From positions 1 to 37,030 of the forward strand of contig WYBK01000143.1 of NCBI GenBank assembly GCA_011525905.1: a stretch of 37,030 nucleotides of DNA, read 5' to 3'. The position numbers were made by a program, and so were the translations under genes. Source of the DNA: Acidobacteriota bacterium (GTDB lineage: Bacteria > Acidobacteriota > Thermoanaerobaculia > Multivoradales > JAGPDF01). Below the pieces are notes generated by a model. That model ran no database searches and was not told the origin of the DNA. It saw nothing but the letters and a program-made list of their open reading frames with translations. Position 1 is the first letter of the stretch; each line of letters starts with the position of its first letter. Positions 1-7,344 of the stretch are shown here, piece by piece.

Positions 1-255
1 AAAGGCCCGCAGCCGGCCGAGGAAGCGCAGGAGATCGCGCACGCCCCGGCTCCGTTCGCCGGTCCGCCGCGCCCGGCGCAGCGGCGCCGCGATCACCCGC
101 TCGAGGTCGTCGTGCCCCTCGAGCAGGGGCGCGAAGGCCTCGTCGGCCACCCAGGCGATGCGCGCGGCGGGCAGGTGGCGGCGGATCGCGGCGAGCGACG
201 GCAGGGCGTGGACGATGTCGCCGAGCGCGCTCGTGCGGACGATCAGGACGCGCAC
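1..255 (-). CDS. LPS heptosyltransferase (WaaC-like), N-terminal part, cut by window edge
   Basis: Only the first 85 codons lie in the window. The reading frame opens with GTG at 255 and gives MRVLIVRTSALGDIVHALP, followed by AWVADEAFAPLLEGHDDLERVI. This is the characteristic N-terminus of GT9 heptosyltransferases, which move heptose from ADP-heptose onto the lipid A-Kdo core at the inner face of the inner membrane. The segment after the first strand resembles WaaC (heptosyltransferase I) more than WaaF, but too little is visible to be sure. It starts 5 nt after the stop of the adenylyltransferase gene that makes its donor sugar, so the two are almost certainly co-transcribed. Confidence 0.82.
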   Translation of the reverse strand, partial: MRVLIVRTSALGDIVHALPSLAAIRRHLPAARIAWVADEAFAPLLEGHDDLERVIAAPLRRARRTGERSRGVRDLLRFLGRLRAF

Positions 256-260
256 CGCCG

Positions 261-737
261 CTAGGGCAACGCCCGGACGCGGGCGATCAGGTCGCTGGTG
301 GCGTGGTCCTTGGGATCCCCGACCAGCACGGTGCGGCCGCCGTGGGCGCGCACGACGTCGAACTCCGGCACCCGCTCCGGCGAGCCGTAGTCGGTCCCCT
401 TGCAGTGGAGATCGGGCTCGATCTCGGCGATCAGCGGCGCGGGCGAGTCTCCCTCGAAGATCACGACGAAGTCGACCGGCGCGAGCGCCGCCAGCAGCTC
501 GGCGCGCTCCGCGGCGGGCACGATCGGCCGCCCCGGCCCCTTGAGGCGCGTCACCGAGTCGTCGTCGTTGACCGCGACCACCAGGACGTCGGCCTCGGCG
601 CGCGCCGCCGCGAGATAGCGCAGATGGCCGACGTGCAGCAGGTCGAAGTGCCCATTGGCGAGCGCGATCCGCCGTCCGGCGCGGCGCAACGGGGCGAGCG
701 CCGCGGCGAGCCGCGCCCGCTCGATCACTTCCCCCAC
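261..737 (-). CDS. rfaE2: D-glycero-beta-D-manno-heptose 1-phosphate adenylyltransferase (RfaE2/HldE C-domain type)
   Basis: This 158-residue single-domain protein carries the nucleotidyltransferase signature [12 protein letters not shown] (HVGH at residues 35-38), the [10 protein letters not shown] segment and a CKGTDY motif. These are typical of the enzyme that adenylates heptose 1-phosphate to ADP-heptose for LPS core synthesis. It starts with GTG at 737 and overlaps the end of the kinase gene by 13 nt. In E. coli the two activities are fused in one HldE protein; here they are separate translationally coupled genes. The next gene downstream is the heptosyltransferase that uses the product. 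Confidence 0.93.
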   Translation of the reverse strand: MGEVIERARLAAALAPLRRAGRRIALANGHFDLLHVGHLRYLAAARAEADVLVVAVNDDDSVTRLKGPGRPIVPAAERAELLAALAPVDFVVIFEGDSPAPLIAEIEPDLHCKGTDYGSPERVPEFDVVRAHGGRTVLVGDPKDHATSDLIARVRALP

Positions 738-1807
738 GCGATCTCCTCGAGCGGCCGGCGGTCGGACTCGACCGCCGCCGCCAACTCGTCGCGGTCGAGC
801 GTCGCCGTGCCCATCTTCATCACGACGACGCCGCCGGCGTAGTTGGCGAGCAGCGTGGCTTCGAGCGGCGTCGCGCCGGCCGCGAGCGCCAGCGCGAAGG
901 TGCCGATCACCGTGTCGCCGGCGCCGGTGACGTCGGAGACCTGCGCCGAACCGTGCACCGGCACGTGGAGGCCCCGCCGCTCGGCTTCGAACAGCGACAT
1001 ACCCCGGCTGCCGCGGGTGACCAGCAGGAAGCGGCAGCCGAGGCGCGCACGCAGGGCGGCGCCGGCGCGATCGAGCGCGCCGGCCGCCGCCTCGAGGCGC
1101 TCGCCGGCGAGCGCCTCGGCCTCCTCCTCGTTGGGGGTGGCGCCGTCGAGACCACGGTACTCGCCGAGGCGGAAGCGGCTGTCGGCGAGCAGCAGCGCAT
1201 CCGGCCCCAGGGCGGCGCGCACGCTCGTGACCAGGTCGGGAGCGACGGCGCCGTAGCCGTAGTCGGAGAAGATCGCCACTCTGGCCCCGGCCGCGCCGGC
1301 GGCGACGCGCTCGGCCAGCCGGGCGCGATCCTCGGGGCCGAGCGGCGTCTCGGGCTCGCGGTCGAAACGGACCACCTGCTGCTTGTTGGCGCTCGGAAAG
1401 CCGGCGAGGATGCGCGTCTTGGTCGGCGTCGCCCAGCCGGCGCGTACGAGGACGCCGTCGATCGGGATGTCGCGCGCGGCGAGCGCCGCGAGCAGCGCCC
1501 GGCCCTCGGCATCGTCGCCGACGAAGCCGACGGGCCGCGGCCGGCCGCCGAGCGCGCGCACGTTGGCCGCCGCGTTGGCGCCGCCGCCGGGAGCCAGGCT
1601 CTCCCCCTCGTAACGCAGGATCAGCACCGGCGCCTCGCGGCTGATCCGCTTGGGCACGCCCCAGAGGAAGCGGTCAGCGACCAGGTCGACCAGCATGAGC
1701 ACGTCGCGCCCCTCGAAGGCGGCGATCAGCTCGAGCAGCCGAGCGACCGTCGGCAGCGCAGCGGAAGCGGGTCCGGCCGCGGGACTCACGGCCGCGGATT
1801 CTCTCAC
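725..1807 (-). CDS. rfaE1: D-glycero-beta-D-manno-heptose-7-phosphate kinase (RfaE1/HldE N-domain type)
   Basis: This 360-residue PfkB/ribokinase-fold kinase phosphorylates heptose 7-phosphate at C1 in ADP-heptose synthesis. The N-terminal part has [15 protein letters not shown] (substrate-binding region) and the C-terminal part has [17 protein letters not shown], which contains the anion hole and the catalytic Asp of GAGD. The ATP-binding segment [10 protein letters not shown] precedes it. The GTG at 1807 overlaps the upstream stop as GTGA, which supports this start; a second GTG lies six codons in. The same frame stays open far upstream only because GC-rich DNA lacks stops. It is coupled to rfaE2 by a 13-nt overlap. 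Confidence 0.93.
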   Translation of the reverse strand: MRESAAVSPAAGPASAALPTVARLLELIAAFEGRDVLMLVDLVADRFLWGVPKRISREAPVLILRYEGESLAPGGGANAAANVRALGGRPRPVGFVGDDAEGRALLAALAARDIPIDGVLVRAGWATPTKTRILAGFPSANKQQVVRFDREPETPLGPEDRARLAERVAAGAAGARVAIFSDYGYGAVAPDLVTSVRAALGPDALLLADSRFRLGEYRGLDGATPNEEEAEALAGERLEAAAGALDRAGAALRARLGCRFLLVTRGSRGMSLFEAERRGLHVPVHGSAQVSDVTGAGDTVIGTFALALAAGATPLEATLLANYAGGVVVMKMGTATLDRDELAAAVESDRRPLEEIAWGK

Positions 1808-3303
1808 GGCGCCACCGCGGGCTCGGCGCAGACGCCACGGCGCGCCAGCAGGCGCACCGTCAGCGGATACTCGGGGCGCTGGAACCAGCCGACCGTGCGG
1901 AAGCGCTCGCGGACCTCTCCGGTGTCGAGGATCGGCGACCAGTAGGGCTCGGCGAAGGTCGGATGGTCGACCAGGAAATCGGGGCGTCGCGCGAGCGCCG
2001 CCGCCGCGAGCTCGCCGGCAACCCGCGCGCGCCGCAACCCGGGATCGACCAGGCCGACCAGATCGAGCACCGGACGCTCGGTGGCGAAGCCCAGGGCGCC
2101 GATCTCGACGGCGGCGATCGGCCCGCCGTGCGCAGCGCAGCGATCCGCCGCGCGAGCGACGTCGCGATAGAGCCGCACCCGCGGGTCGGGGGGCTCGCGC
2201 CAACCGGTGGTCACGAAACGAAACGAGGGGAGCAGCAGGGGCAGCAGCAGCAGCGCCGCGAGCGCCGCGCGGGGCGCCATTGCGCCACCCGCGGCGAGCG
2301 CCAGCGCGCGTCCGCCGAGCGCGAGCGCGCCGAACACCGCGAGGGCGAGCAGGGCGTGGAAGAGGTGGACGTGGTACCAGGGGGAGAAGGGCACGCCGAC
2401 GGCGCGGTAGAAGAGCTCGTGCGCGGCCAGCCAGCCGGCGGCCGCGGCGAGCGCCGGGCGCTCCCCGCGCCAGCGCGACCAGCCGAGCGCGACGCCGGCG
2501 CCGGCGAGCGCGAGCAGCGCCAGCGCCCCGGCCTCGCCGTAGATCCGCCCGAGCCAGGCCCACTGCGCCGCGCCGTACCCTGGCGCCGCCAGAGCGAGCT
2601 CGGCGCGCTTGGCCGCGAGCGTGGCCGGCACGAACGAGCCGTAGTAAGCCGTCAGCGCGAGGGCGACGGCGGCCAGCCCGGCGAGGCCAGCGAGCGCGAA
2701 GCGCCAGGGGAAGCGCCGAGAGCGCCACCAGAGCAGCAGGCCGAGCGCCGCGAGAGCGAGCCCCGAGTCGAGTCGGAAGGAGGCCGCCAGGGCGCCGAGC
2801 AGGCCCGCCGCGACCGGCCACTCGCGATCCCAGGCGAGACGGAAGGCGGCCACCAGCAGCGTCAGCGCCGGCAAGGTCTCGCACCCTTCGAGCTCGAGGT
2901 CGAAACGGGAAATCAGGGCGAGCGACCCGAAGAGCGCCGGGGCCAGCACGGCGCCCCGCCGCGCCAGCAGCGCCGCCAAGCCGACCAGCGAAGCGAAGAA
3001 GAGCGCCGATCCGGCATCCTCGACGCCCAGGCCGAGCGGCCGGCCGGCCGCGGCCAGCGCCCCGAGCAGCGCAGCGTATCCGGGCGCCGAAGTGCCGAGC
3101 ACCCGCTCCCCCGGGTTGTAGACCAGCCCCCGTCCCTCGGCGAGGTTGCGCGCGTATCGGTAGGTGATGTAGCCGTCGTCGTACGTGTAGCCCCAGAAGC
3201 CGAGGGCGCAGACGAGCGCCAGCGGGGCGAGCAGGAGCGACACGGCCAGGGCGGGGCGGCGCACGAGGCGGCTAGCGTACGACGGAGCTGGACGGCCTGG
3301 CAC
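1804..3303 (-). CDS. Polytopic GT-C-like membrane glycosyltransferase
   Basis: This protein of about 500 residues has some ten hydrophobic segments and a soluble C-terminal region of about 130 residues. Right after the first membrane segment comes YTYDDGYITYRYARNLAEG. An acidic DD motif in the first periplasmic loop is typical of GT-C transferases (PMT/ArnT/arabinofuranosyltransferase-like), which use polyprenyl-phosphate sugars. The tail contains AAVEIGALGF and VLDLVGLVDP, a pattern I associate with this membrane family. I place the start at GTG 3303; TTG 3363 would overlap the divergent sigma gene and GTG 3264 is also possible. It overlaps rfaE1 by 4 nt and so belongs to the LPS operon. The acceptor is unknown. 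Confidence 0.72.
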   Translation of the reverse strand: MPGRPAPSYASRLVRRPALAVSLLLAPLALVCALGFWGYTYDDGYITYRYARNLAEGRGLVYNPGERVLGTSAPGYAALLGALAAAGRPLGLGVEDAGSALFFASLVGLAALLARRGAVLAPALFGSLALISRFDLELEGCETLPALTLLVAAFRLAWDREWPVAAGLLGALAASFRLDSGLALAALGLLLWWRSRRFPWRFALAGLAGLAAVALALTAYYGSFVPATLAAKRAELALAAPGYGAAQWAWLGRIYGEAGALALLALAGAGVALGWSRWRGERPALAAAAGWLAAHELFYRAVGVPFSPWYHVHLFHALLALAVFGALALGGRALALAAGGAMAPRAALAALLLLPLLLPSFRFVTTGWREPPDPRVRLYRDVARAADRCAAHGGPIAAVEIGALGFATERPVLDLVGLVDPGLRRARVAGELAAAALARRPDFLVDHPTFAEPYWSPILDTGEVRERFRTVGWFQRPEYPLTVRLLARRGVCAEPAVAP

Positions 3304-3353
3304 CGGTCGTGCGTAGACCGGGGCTGGAGAGGTAGGCTCGAGGGCGAGCGGCG

Positions 3354-3989
3354 ATGAGCGCAAGAGCGAAGCGAACGACGGGCGACGGATTCGAGGCGGC
3401 GGCCATGCCCTACCTCGACTCGCTCTACAACACCGCGTACCGGATGGCGCGCAACGCCGAGGACGCCGAGGACCTGGTCCAGGAGACCTACCTCAAGGCC
3501 TACCGGAGCTTCGACCAGTTCACGCCCGGCACCAACCTCAAGGCCTGGCTGTTCAAGATCCTCAAGAACACCTTCATCAACGAGTACCGCAAGCGCCAGG
3601 CCAAGCCTCCGGCGAGCGACTTCTCCGAGATCGAGGGCGCCTTCGAGAGTCAGCTGCGCCCCGACTCGATGCTCCAGATCAAGAACCCCGAGGAGGAGTT
3701 CCTCGAGACGAGCTTCGACGAGGGGGTGCAGGCGGCGCTCGACCACCTCCCGCCCGACTACCGGATGGCCGTGCTGCTCGCCGATCTCGAGGGGTTCTCC
3801 TACAAGGAGATCGCCGAGATCCTCGAAATCCCGGTCGGCACGGTGATGAGCCGCCTCTATCGCGGGCGCAAGCTGCTCGAGGAGGCGCTGCTCGTCTATG
3901 CCCGCGAGCGCGGCTACCTGCGCGGCGACGCCGAGCCGAGCAAGCGGCGCGGCCGCGCCGAGGCCGACGGCCGGGCGGGGGCGGCGTGA
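3354..3989 (+). CDS. ECF RNA polymerase sigma factor, SigR/RpoE-like
   Basis: This 211-residue two-domain sigma factor has region 2 at about residues 24-82 ([16 protein letters not shown], then [18 protein letters not shown]) and region 4 at about 129-180 ([19 protein letters not shown], then [13 protein letters not shown], the -35 recognition helix). The TNLKAWL..IL.NTFIN..RK stretch closely resembles the SigR/SigH disulfide-stress group. The next gene encodes an RsrA-type zinc anti-sigma factor, which fits. An ATG at 3405 is an alternative start. The gene is divergent from the LPS operon with about 50 nt between them, so a shared promoter region is likely. The regulon cannot be read from this window. 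Confidence 0.93.
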   Translation: MSARAKRTTGDGFEAAAMPYLDSLYNTAYRMARNAEDAEDLVQETYLKAYRSFDQFTPGTNLKAWLFKILKNTFINEYRKRQAKPPASDFSEIEGAFESQLRPDSMLQIKNPEEEFLETSFDEGVQAALDHLPPDYRMAVLLADLEGFSYKEIAEILEIPVGTVMSRLYRGRKLLEEALLVYARERGYLRGDAEPSKRRGRAEADGRAGAA

Positions 3990-4075
3990 CGGCGGCCACG
4001 CTCCCGGGCGCGGAATATCGGCCGCGCGCCGAAGGTTGACGGAAGGGAAGCGACGATGCGCGACGCGGTCGAAGC

Positions 4076-4089
4076 GAGGAACGCTCATG
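4076..4089 (+). promoter_or_regulatory. Shine-Dalgarno site fixing the anti-sigma start
   Basis: GAGGA at 4076-4080 lies six nucleotides before ATG 4087. The same frame is open much further upstream, so this site decides the start and gives a 74-residue protein. Confidence 0.7.
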
Positions 4090-4311
4090 GGCTGTAGGCG
4101 GGTTCAGCGAGCCGTCTTCTTCTGGGTCGACCGCGACCAGGAGGAGCGCATCGTCGAGCGCATCGCGCGCCATCTGGAGGAGTGCCCGCAGTGCCGGGAT
4201 CGCGCCACCGAGATCGAGCGGCTGATCCTGCTGGTGCGCAGCCGGTGCCCCCGGCGCGCGGCACCCAGCCGGCTGCAGGACCAGATCCTCTCCCTGCTCG
4301 AGCGCCAATGA
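4087..4311 (+). CDS. RsrA-like zinc-binding anti-sigma factor
   Basis: This 74-residue protein has the ZAS motif H29-x3-C33-x2-C36 in RHLEECPQCRD, plus an upstream Cys at position 3. The C3-H29-C33-C36 spacing (26, 4, 3) equals that of C11-H37-C41-C44 in Streptomyces RsrA, where oxidation of these cysteines releases zinc and the sigma factor. One more Cys lies at 54. By analogy it should bind and hold the ECF sigma encoded 97 nt upstream and release it on thiol oxidation. It has no membrane segment, so it acts in the cytoplasm. Its stop overlaps the start of the thioredoxin-fold gene as ATGA. Redox sensing is inferred from spacing and context. Confidence 0.82.
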   Translation: MGCRRVQRAVFFWVDRDQEERIVERIARHLEECPQCRDRATEIERLILLVRSRCPRRAAPSRLQDQILSLLERQ

Positions 4312-4796
4312 ACACGATCCGGACGATTCGCCCGCACCTCGCTCGCGGCGCGCGCGCCGCCGTCGCGCTCGCCCTGCTCGCCGTGATCACCGCCGGCGCC
4401 GCGGCCGCGCAAGGGCGCTTCCGGCTGCCCGGCCTGCGCGGCGGCGCGCTCACCTCGGCCGACCTCGAGCGGGGCACGCACGTGCTCGTCGTCTGGGCTT
4501 CCTGGTCGCCGCGCTGCCGCGACATCGTCGAGCGCGCCAATGCGATCTCCGCGCGCTGGAACGGCGAAGCGCGCGTCGTGACGGTGGTCTTCCAGGAGGA
4601 GCCGGCGGCGGTCGAGGAGTTCCTGCGCGGCAAATCGCTCGCCGCGCCGACCTACCTCGATCGCGACGGCGAGTTCTCCAAGGCCCACGCGGTGACCTCG
4701 CTGCCCGGCCTGGTCGTGCTGCGCGACGGCGAGGCGCGCTACCAGGGACGCCTGCCCGCCGACCCCGACCGCGCGATCGCCGAAGCGCTGCGCTGA
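4308..4796 (+). CDS. Secreted thioredoxin-fold protein with SxxC active-site motif
   Basis: This 162-residue protein has an Arg-rich N-terminus, a hydrophobic stretch at about residues 18-34 and a likely cleavage after AAAAQ, so it is probably periplasmic or lipid-free secreted. The mature part is a TlpA/thioredoxin-like fold: VLVVWASWSPRCRD holds the active-site position, and LPGLVVL supplies the cis-proline (P133). The usual WCxxC reads W-S67-P-R-C70, so the nucleophilic first cysteine is a serine and only the resolving position remains. It cannot act as a normal dithiol reductase; a monothiol, holdase or redox-sensing role is possible. It overlaps the anti-sigma gene by 4 nt and is its operon partner. 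Confidence 0.78.
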   Translation: MNTIRTIRPHLARGARAAVALALLAVITAGAAAAQGRFRLPGLRGGALTSADLERGTHVLVVWASWSPRCRDIVERANAISARWNGEARVVTVVFQEEPAAVEEFLRGKSLAAPTYLDRDGEFSKAHAVTSLPGLVVLRDGEARYQGRLPADPDRAIAEALR

Positions 4797-4811
4797 CCAC
4801 CCCCCATTCGC

Positions 4812-4840
4812 TTTACACCGCCGCGCCGGCGCACTAGGAT
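4812..4840 (+). promoter_or_regulatory. Sigma-70-like promoter for the M23 peptidase-kinase pair
   Basis: TTTACA at 4812-4817 and TAGGAT at 4835-4840 are separated by 17 nt. The predicted transcript starts near 4848 and has a leader of about 47 nt ending in GAGAGGAG before ATG 4895. An inverted repeat GATCGGC/GCCGATC (4838-4844 and 4857-4863) overlaps the -10 box and start site and could be an operator. Confidence 0.6.
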
Positions 4841-4894
4841 CGGCGGGTCGGCCCCGGCCGATCCCCGAAACTCGAGAGGAGTCCCCCGCGCGCG

Positions 4895-6274
4895 ATGAGT
4901 TGGCGAAGCGAAGGACGGCCGCCGTATCTGGTCCAGTTGGGGGCCCGCTTCGGCGTTCCGTTGGGCGGCCTGCTCGCCGTCGCCGCGCTCGGCCTCTTCG
5001 TCGATCGCGATCAGGGCCTGCTCGGCCCCACCGCCCTCGAGACCGCCGCGCTCGCACCCCACGCCGCCATCGCGGATCTCGCCGCAGATCGCGCGGCGTC
5101 CGTACCGGTCTCGAGGCCCGATCGGATCGGCCGGCTGGCGAGCGGCCAGACGCTCGGCGCGATCTTCGCCGAGCTCGGCCTGGACGGCAGCGAGTCGCAT
5201 CAGGCGGCGCTGGCGGCCTCCCGCTACGTCGATCTGCGCCAGCTGCGGCCCGGCGCCGAATACGCCGCCTACTACGACGAGCAGGAAGCGCTCGGCCGGT
5301 TCGAGCTCGCGGTCGGAGGCAAGGGGCGGCTCGAGCTCGAGCGCACCGGCCTCGGCTGGCAGCCGACCTTCCGCACCTTCGAGCGGCAGGTGCGCGTCGC
5401 GAGCGTGCGGGGAACCGTCGAGGGCGCGTTCGAGTCGGCGGTCGTGCGCGCCGGGGCGGCCGGCGAGCTCGCCTACGCGATCGCCGACGCGCTGCAGTGG
5501 GACCTCGACTTCAACCGCGACCTGCGCAACGGCGACCGCTTCGCCGCGCTCTACGAGGAAGTCTGGCTCGAGGGGGAGCGCCACGGGCTGGGCGACCTGC
5601 TCGCCATCTCGTACGAAGGCGCCGGCCGCCGACTCGAGGTCTACCGATTCGGCGAACCGGGGGGCTTCTACGACGCCGAGGGCCGGCCTCTGACGAAGAT
5701 GTTCCTGCGCTCGCCGCTGCCGTACTCGCGCGTGACGTCGCGCTTCTCGAACCGGCGGTTTCATCCGGTGCTCAAGACCTTCCGCCCCCACTACGGTGTC
5801 GACTACGGCGCGCCGACCGGCACGCCGGTGCGCGTCACGGCCTCCGGTACCGTGGTCTCCGCCGGCTGGGACGGCGGCGGCGGCAAGACCGTCAAGGTGC
5901 GTCATCCGAACGGCTACCTGACCGCTTACCTGCATCTCTCCAAGGTCGCCACGGGCATTCGCGCCGGCGCTCGGGTCGCCCAGGGCGACGTCGTCGGCTA
6001 CGTCGGAGCGACCGGGTTGGCGACCGCGCCCCATCTCGACTACCGCGTCCAGCGCGACGGCCGCTGGATCGATCCGCTCACCATCAAGAGCGTGCCGGGC
6101 GAGCCGCTGTCGAAGTTGGCGCTCGCCGAGTTCCACGCCACACGCGATCAGATGCGCGCGAGCCTCGACTCCGGCGCGCCCTACGCGCCGGCCGGCCCCG
6201 CCGCGCCCCTCGGCGCCGATCGGCTGGCCGCCCGCTCCGCCCCTCCGGCCGGGGCCGCCGCCGCGCGCCGGTGA
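4895..6274 (+). CDS. M23-family murein peptidase with N-terminal membrane anchor
   Basis: This 459-residue protein has one N-terminal hydrophobic segment (about residues 18-35). An OapA/Csd3-like region (about 80-260, including GQTLGAIFAELGL) is followed by a C-terminal LytM domain (about 280-395). The metal site shows H299-x3-D303 (HYGVDYG) and H347 (YLHLS), but the usual HxH reads H380-L-D382 (APHLDYRV). Aspartate therefore sits where the third zinc ligand is normally histidine. Such variation occurs in parts of this family, so activity is possible but not certain. It should act on peptidoglycan cross-links in the periplasm. It has its own promoter and a strong ribosome-binding site, and its stop overlaps the kinase start. 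Confidence 0.88.
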   Translation: MSWRSEGRPPYLVQLGARFGVPLGGLLAVAALGLFVDRDQGLLGPTALETAALAPHAAIADLAADRAASVPVSRPDRIGRLASGQTLGAIFAELGLDGSESHQAALAASRYVDLRQLRPGAEYAAYYDEQEALGRFELAVGGKGRLELERTGLGWQPTFRTFERQVRVASVRGTVEGAFESAVVRAGAAGELAYAIADALQWDLDFNRDLRNGDRFAALYEEVWLEGERHGLGDLLAISYEGAGRRLEVYRFGEPGGFYDAEGRPLTKMFLRSPLPYSRVTSRFSNRRFHPVLKTFRPHYGVDYGAPTGTPVRVTASGTVVSAGWDGGGGKTVKVRHPNGYLTAYLHLSKVATGIRAGARVAQGDVVGYVGATGLATAPHLDYRVQRDGRWIDPLTIKSVPGEPLSKLALAEFHATRDQMRASLDSGAPYAPAGPAAPLGADRLAARSAPPAGAAAARR

Positions 6275-7260
6275 GCGCGCTCCGGGCGGTCGCCCGGTGC
6301 CGCGTCGACCTGGGCGGCGGCACGCTCGACATCTGGCCCCTGGGTCTGCTCCACCCGGGGGCGTGCACCGTCAACGTCGCCATCGAGTTGCGCGCGAGCG
6401 TCGCGCTCGCGCCAGGCGGCGACCGCTACGTCGTCCGGCAGGAGGGCGAGGAGGCGAGCGCCGCGACGCTCGCCGAGCTCGCCCGTTCTCCTGGCGCGGC
6501 GCTGGTCGCGCGCATGCTCGAACCCTTCGATCCGGGTCCCTGCACGGTCACCCTGGCGAGCGACTCGCCGCGCGGCGCCGGCCTCGGCGCCAGCTCGGCG
6601 CTGGCCGTCGCGCTGCTCGCGGCGGCCGAGCTCGCCCACGAAGGGCGGCTCCGCCTCGAGCCGCTCGCGCGTGCGCGCCTCGCTCGCGATCTCGAGGCGC
6701 GCTTGATGGGCCTGCCGACTGGCCTCCAGGACCACCTGCCCGCCCAGCTCGGCGGCGCGCTCGAGATCGCCCACCAGCCGGGCGGCGCGCGGGTGCGCCG
6801 CCTCGAGGTCGACCTCGAGGCGCTCGCCGCGCGCTGGGTCGTCGCCTACACCGGCCAGAGCCACTTCTCGGCCGGAGCCAACTGGAGCGTGGTGCGCGGC
6901 CGGCTCGACGGCGATCCCGACCGCGTCGCGCGCCTGGAGCGGATCGCCGCGGCGGCGAGCACGATGGCCTCCGCGCTCGAGGCCGGCGCCTGGGCCGAGC
7001 TCGGCCACGCGGTCGGTGCCGAGTGGGAGGCCCGCCGCGGCCTCTCCCCCGAGGTCTCGACCCCGCGCATCGAGGAGCTGCTGGCGGCGGCGCGCGCGGT
7101 CGGCGCCTGGGGGGGCAAGGCCTGCGGCGCCGGCGGCGGCGGTTGCGTCGTCGCGCTGGCGCCGCCCGAGGCGCGCGCGAAAGTCGACGAAGCCTGGCGG
7201 CGAATCGGGGCGCGGCCGCTCGACGCCCGCCCCACGCTCGCCGGCCTCGAGCTCGGCTGA
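6271..7260 (+). CDS. GHMP-family sugar kinase (HddA/galactokinase-like)
   Basis: This 329-residue protein has the three GHMP landmarks. RCRVDLGGGTLDIWPLG is at the N-terminus, SPRGAGLGASSALAV (about residues 99-113) is the ATP-binding glycine-rich loop, and GGKACGAGGGGC lies near the C-terminus. The RVDLGGGTLD opening resembles D-glycero-D-manno-heptose-7-phosphate 1-kinase (HddA) and related sugar kinases more than mevalonate or homoserine kinases. The substrate is therefore probably a sugar or sugar phosphate destined for nucleotide activation. GTG 6271 overlaps the peptidase stop (GTGA), so translation is coupled. No gmhB- or hddC-like partner is in the window, so the heptose assignment is tentative. 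Confidence 0.82.
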   Translation: MSALRAVARCRVDLGGGTLDIWPLGLLHPGACTVNVAIELRASVALAPGGDRYVVRQEGEEASAATLAELARSPGAALVARMLEPFDPGPCTVTLASDSPRGAGLGASSALAVALLAAAELAHEGRLRLEPLARARLARDLEARLMGLPTGLQDHLPAQLGGALEIAHQPGGARVRRLEVDLEALAARWVVAYTGQSHFSAGANWSVVRGRLDGDPDRVARLERIAAAASTMASALEAGAWAELGHAVGAEWEARRGLSPEVSTPRIEELLAAARAVGAWGGKACGAGGGGCVVALAPPEARAKVDEAWRRIGARPLDARPTLAGLELG

Positions 7261-7344
7261 TCCGACACGGCGCAGGCCGCGTCGCGACCGCGGGCCCGGC
7301 TCGGGAAGTCGATTCTCTGGAAGAGCGCCTCGAGCGCGGACCGC

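Noticed and set aside
725-2884. An apparently 719-residue heptose kinase
   Set aside because: The first half is an out-of-frame reading of the GT-C-like gene. The real kinase starts at GTG 1807, overlapping the upstream stop.
7261-7344. Possible terminator between the GHMP kinase and the convergent repeat-protein gene
   Set aside because: A CCGCG/CGCGG stem with a 7-nt loop exists at 7277-7293, but there is no U-run, and similar stems are common by chance at this GC content.
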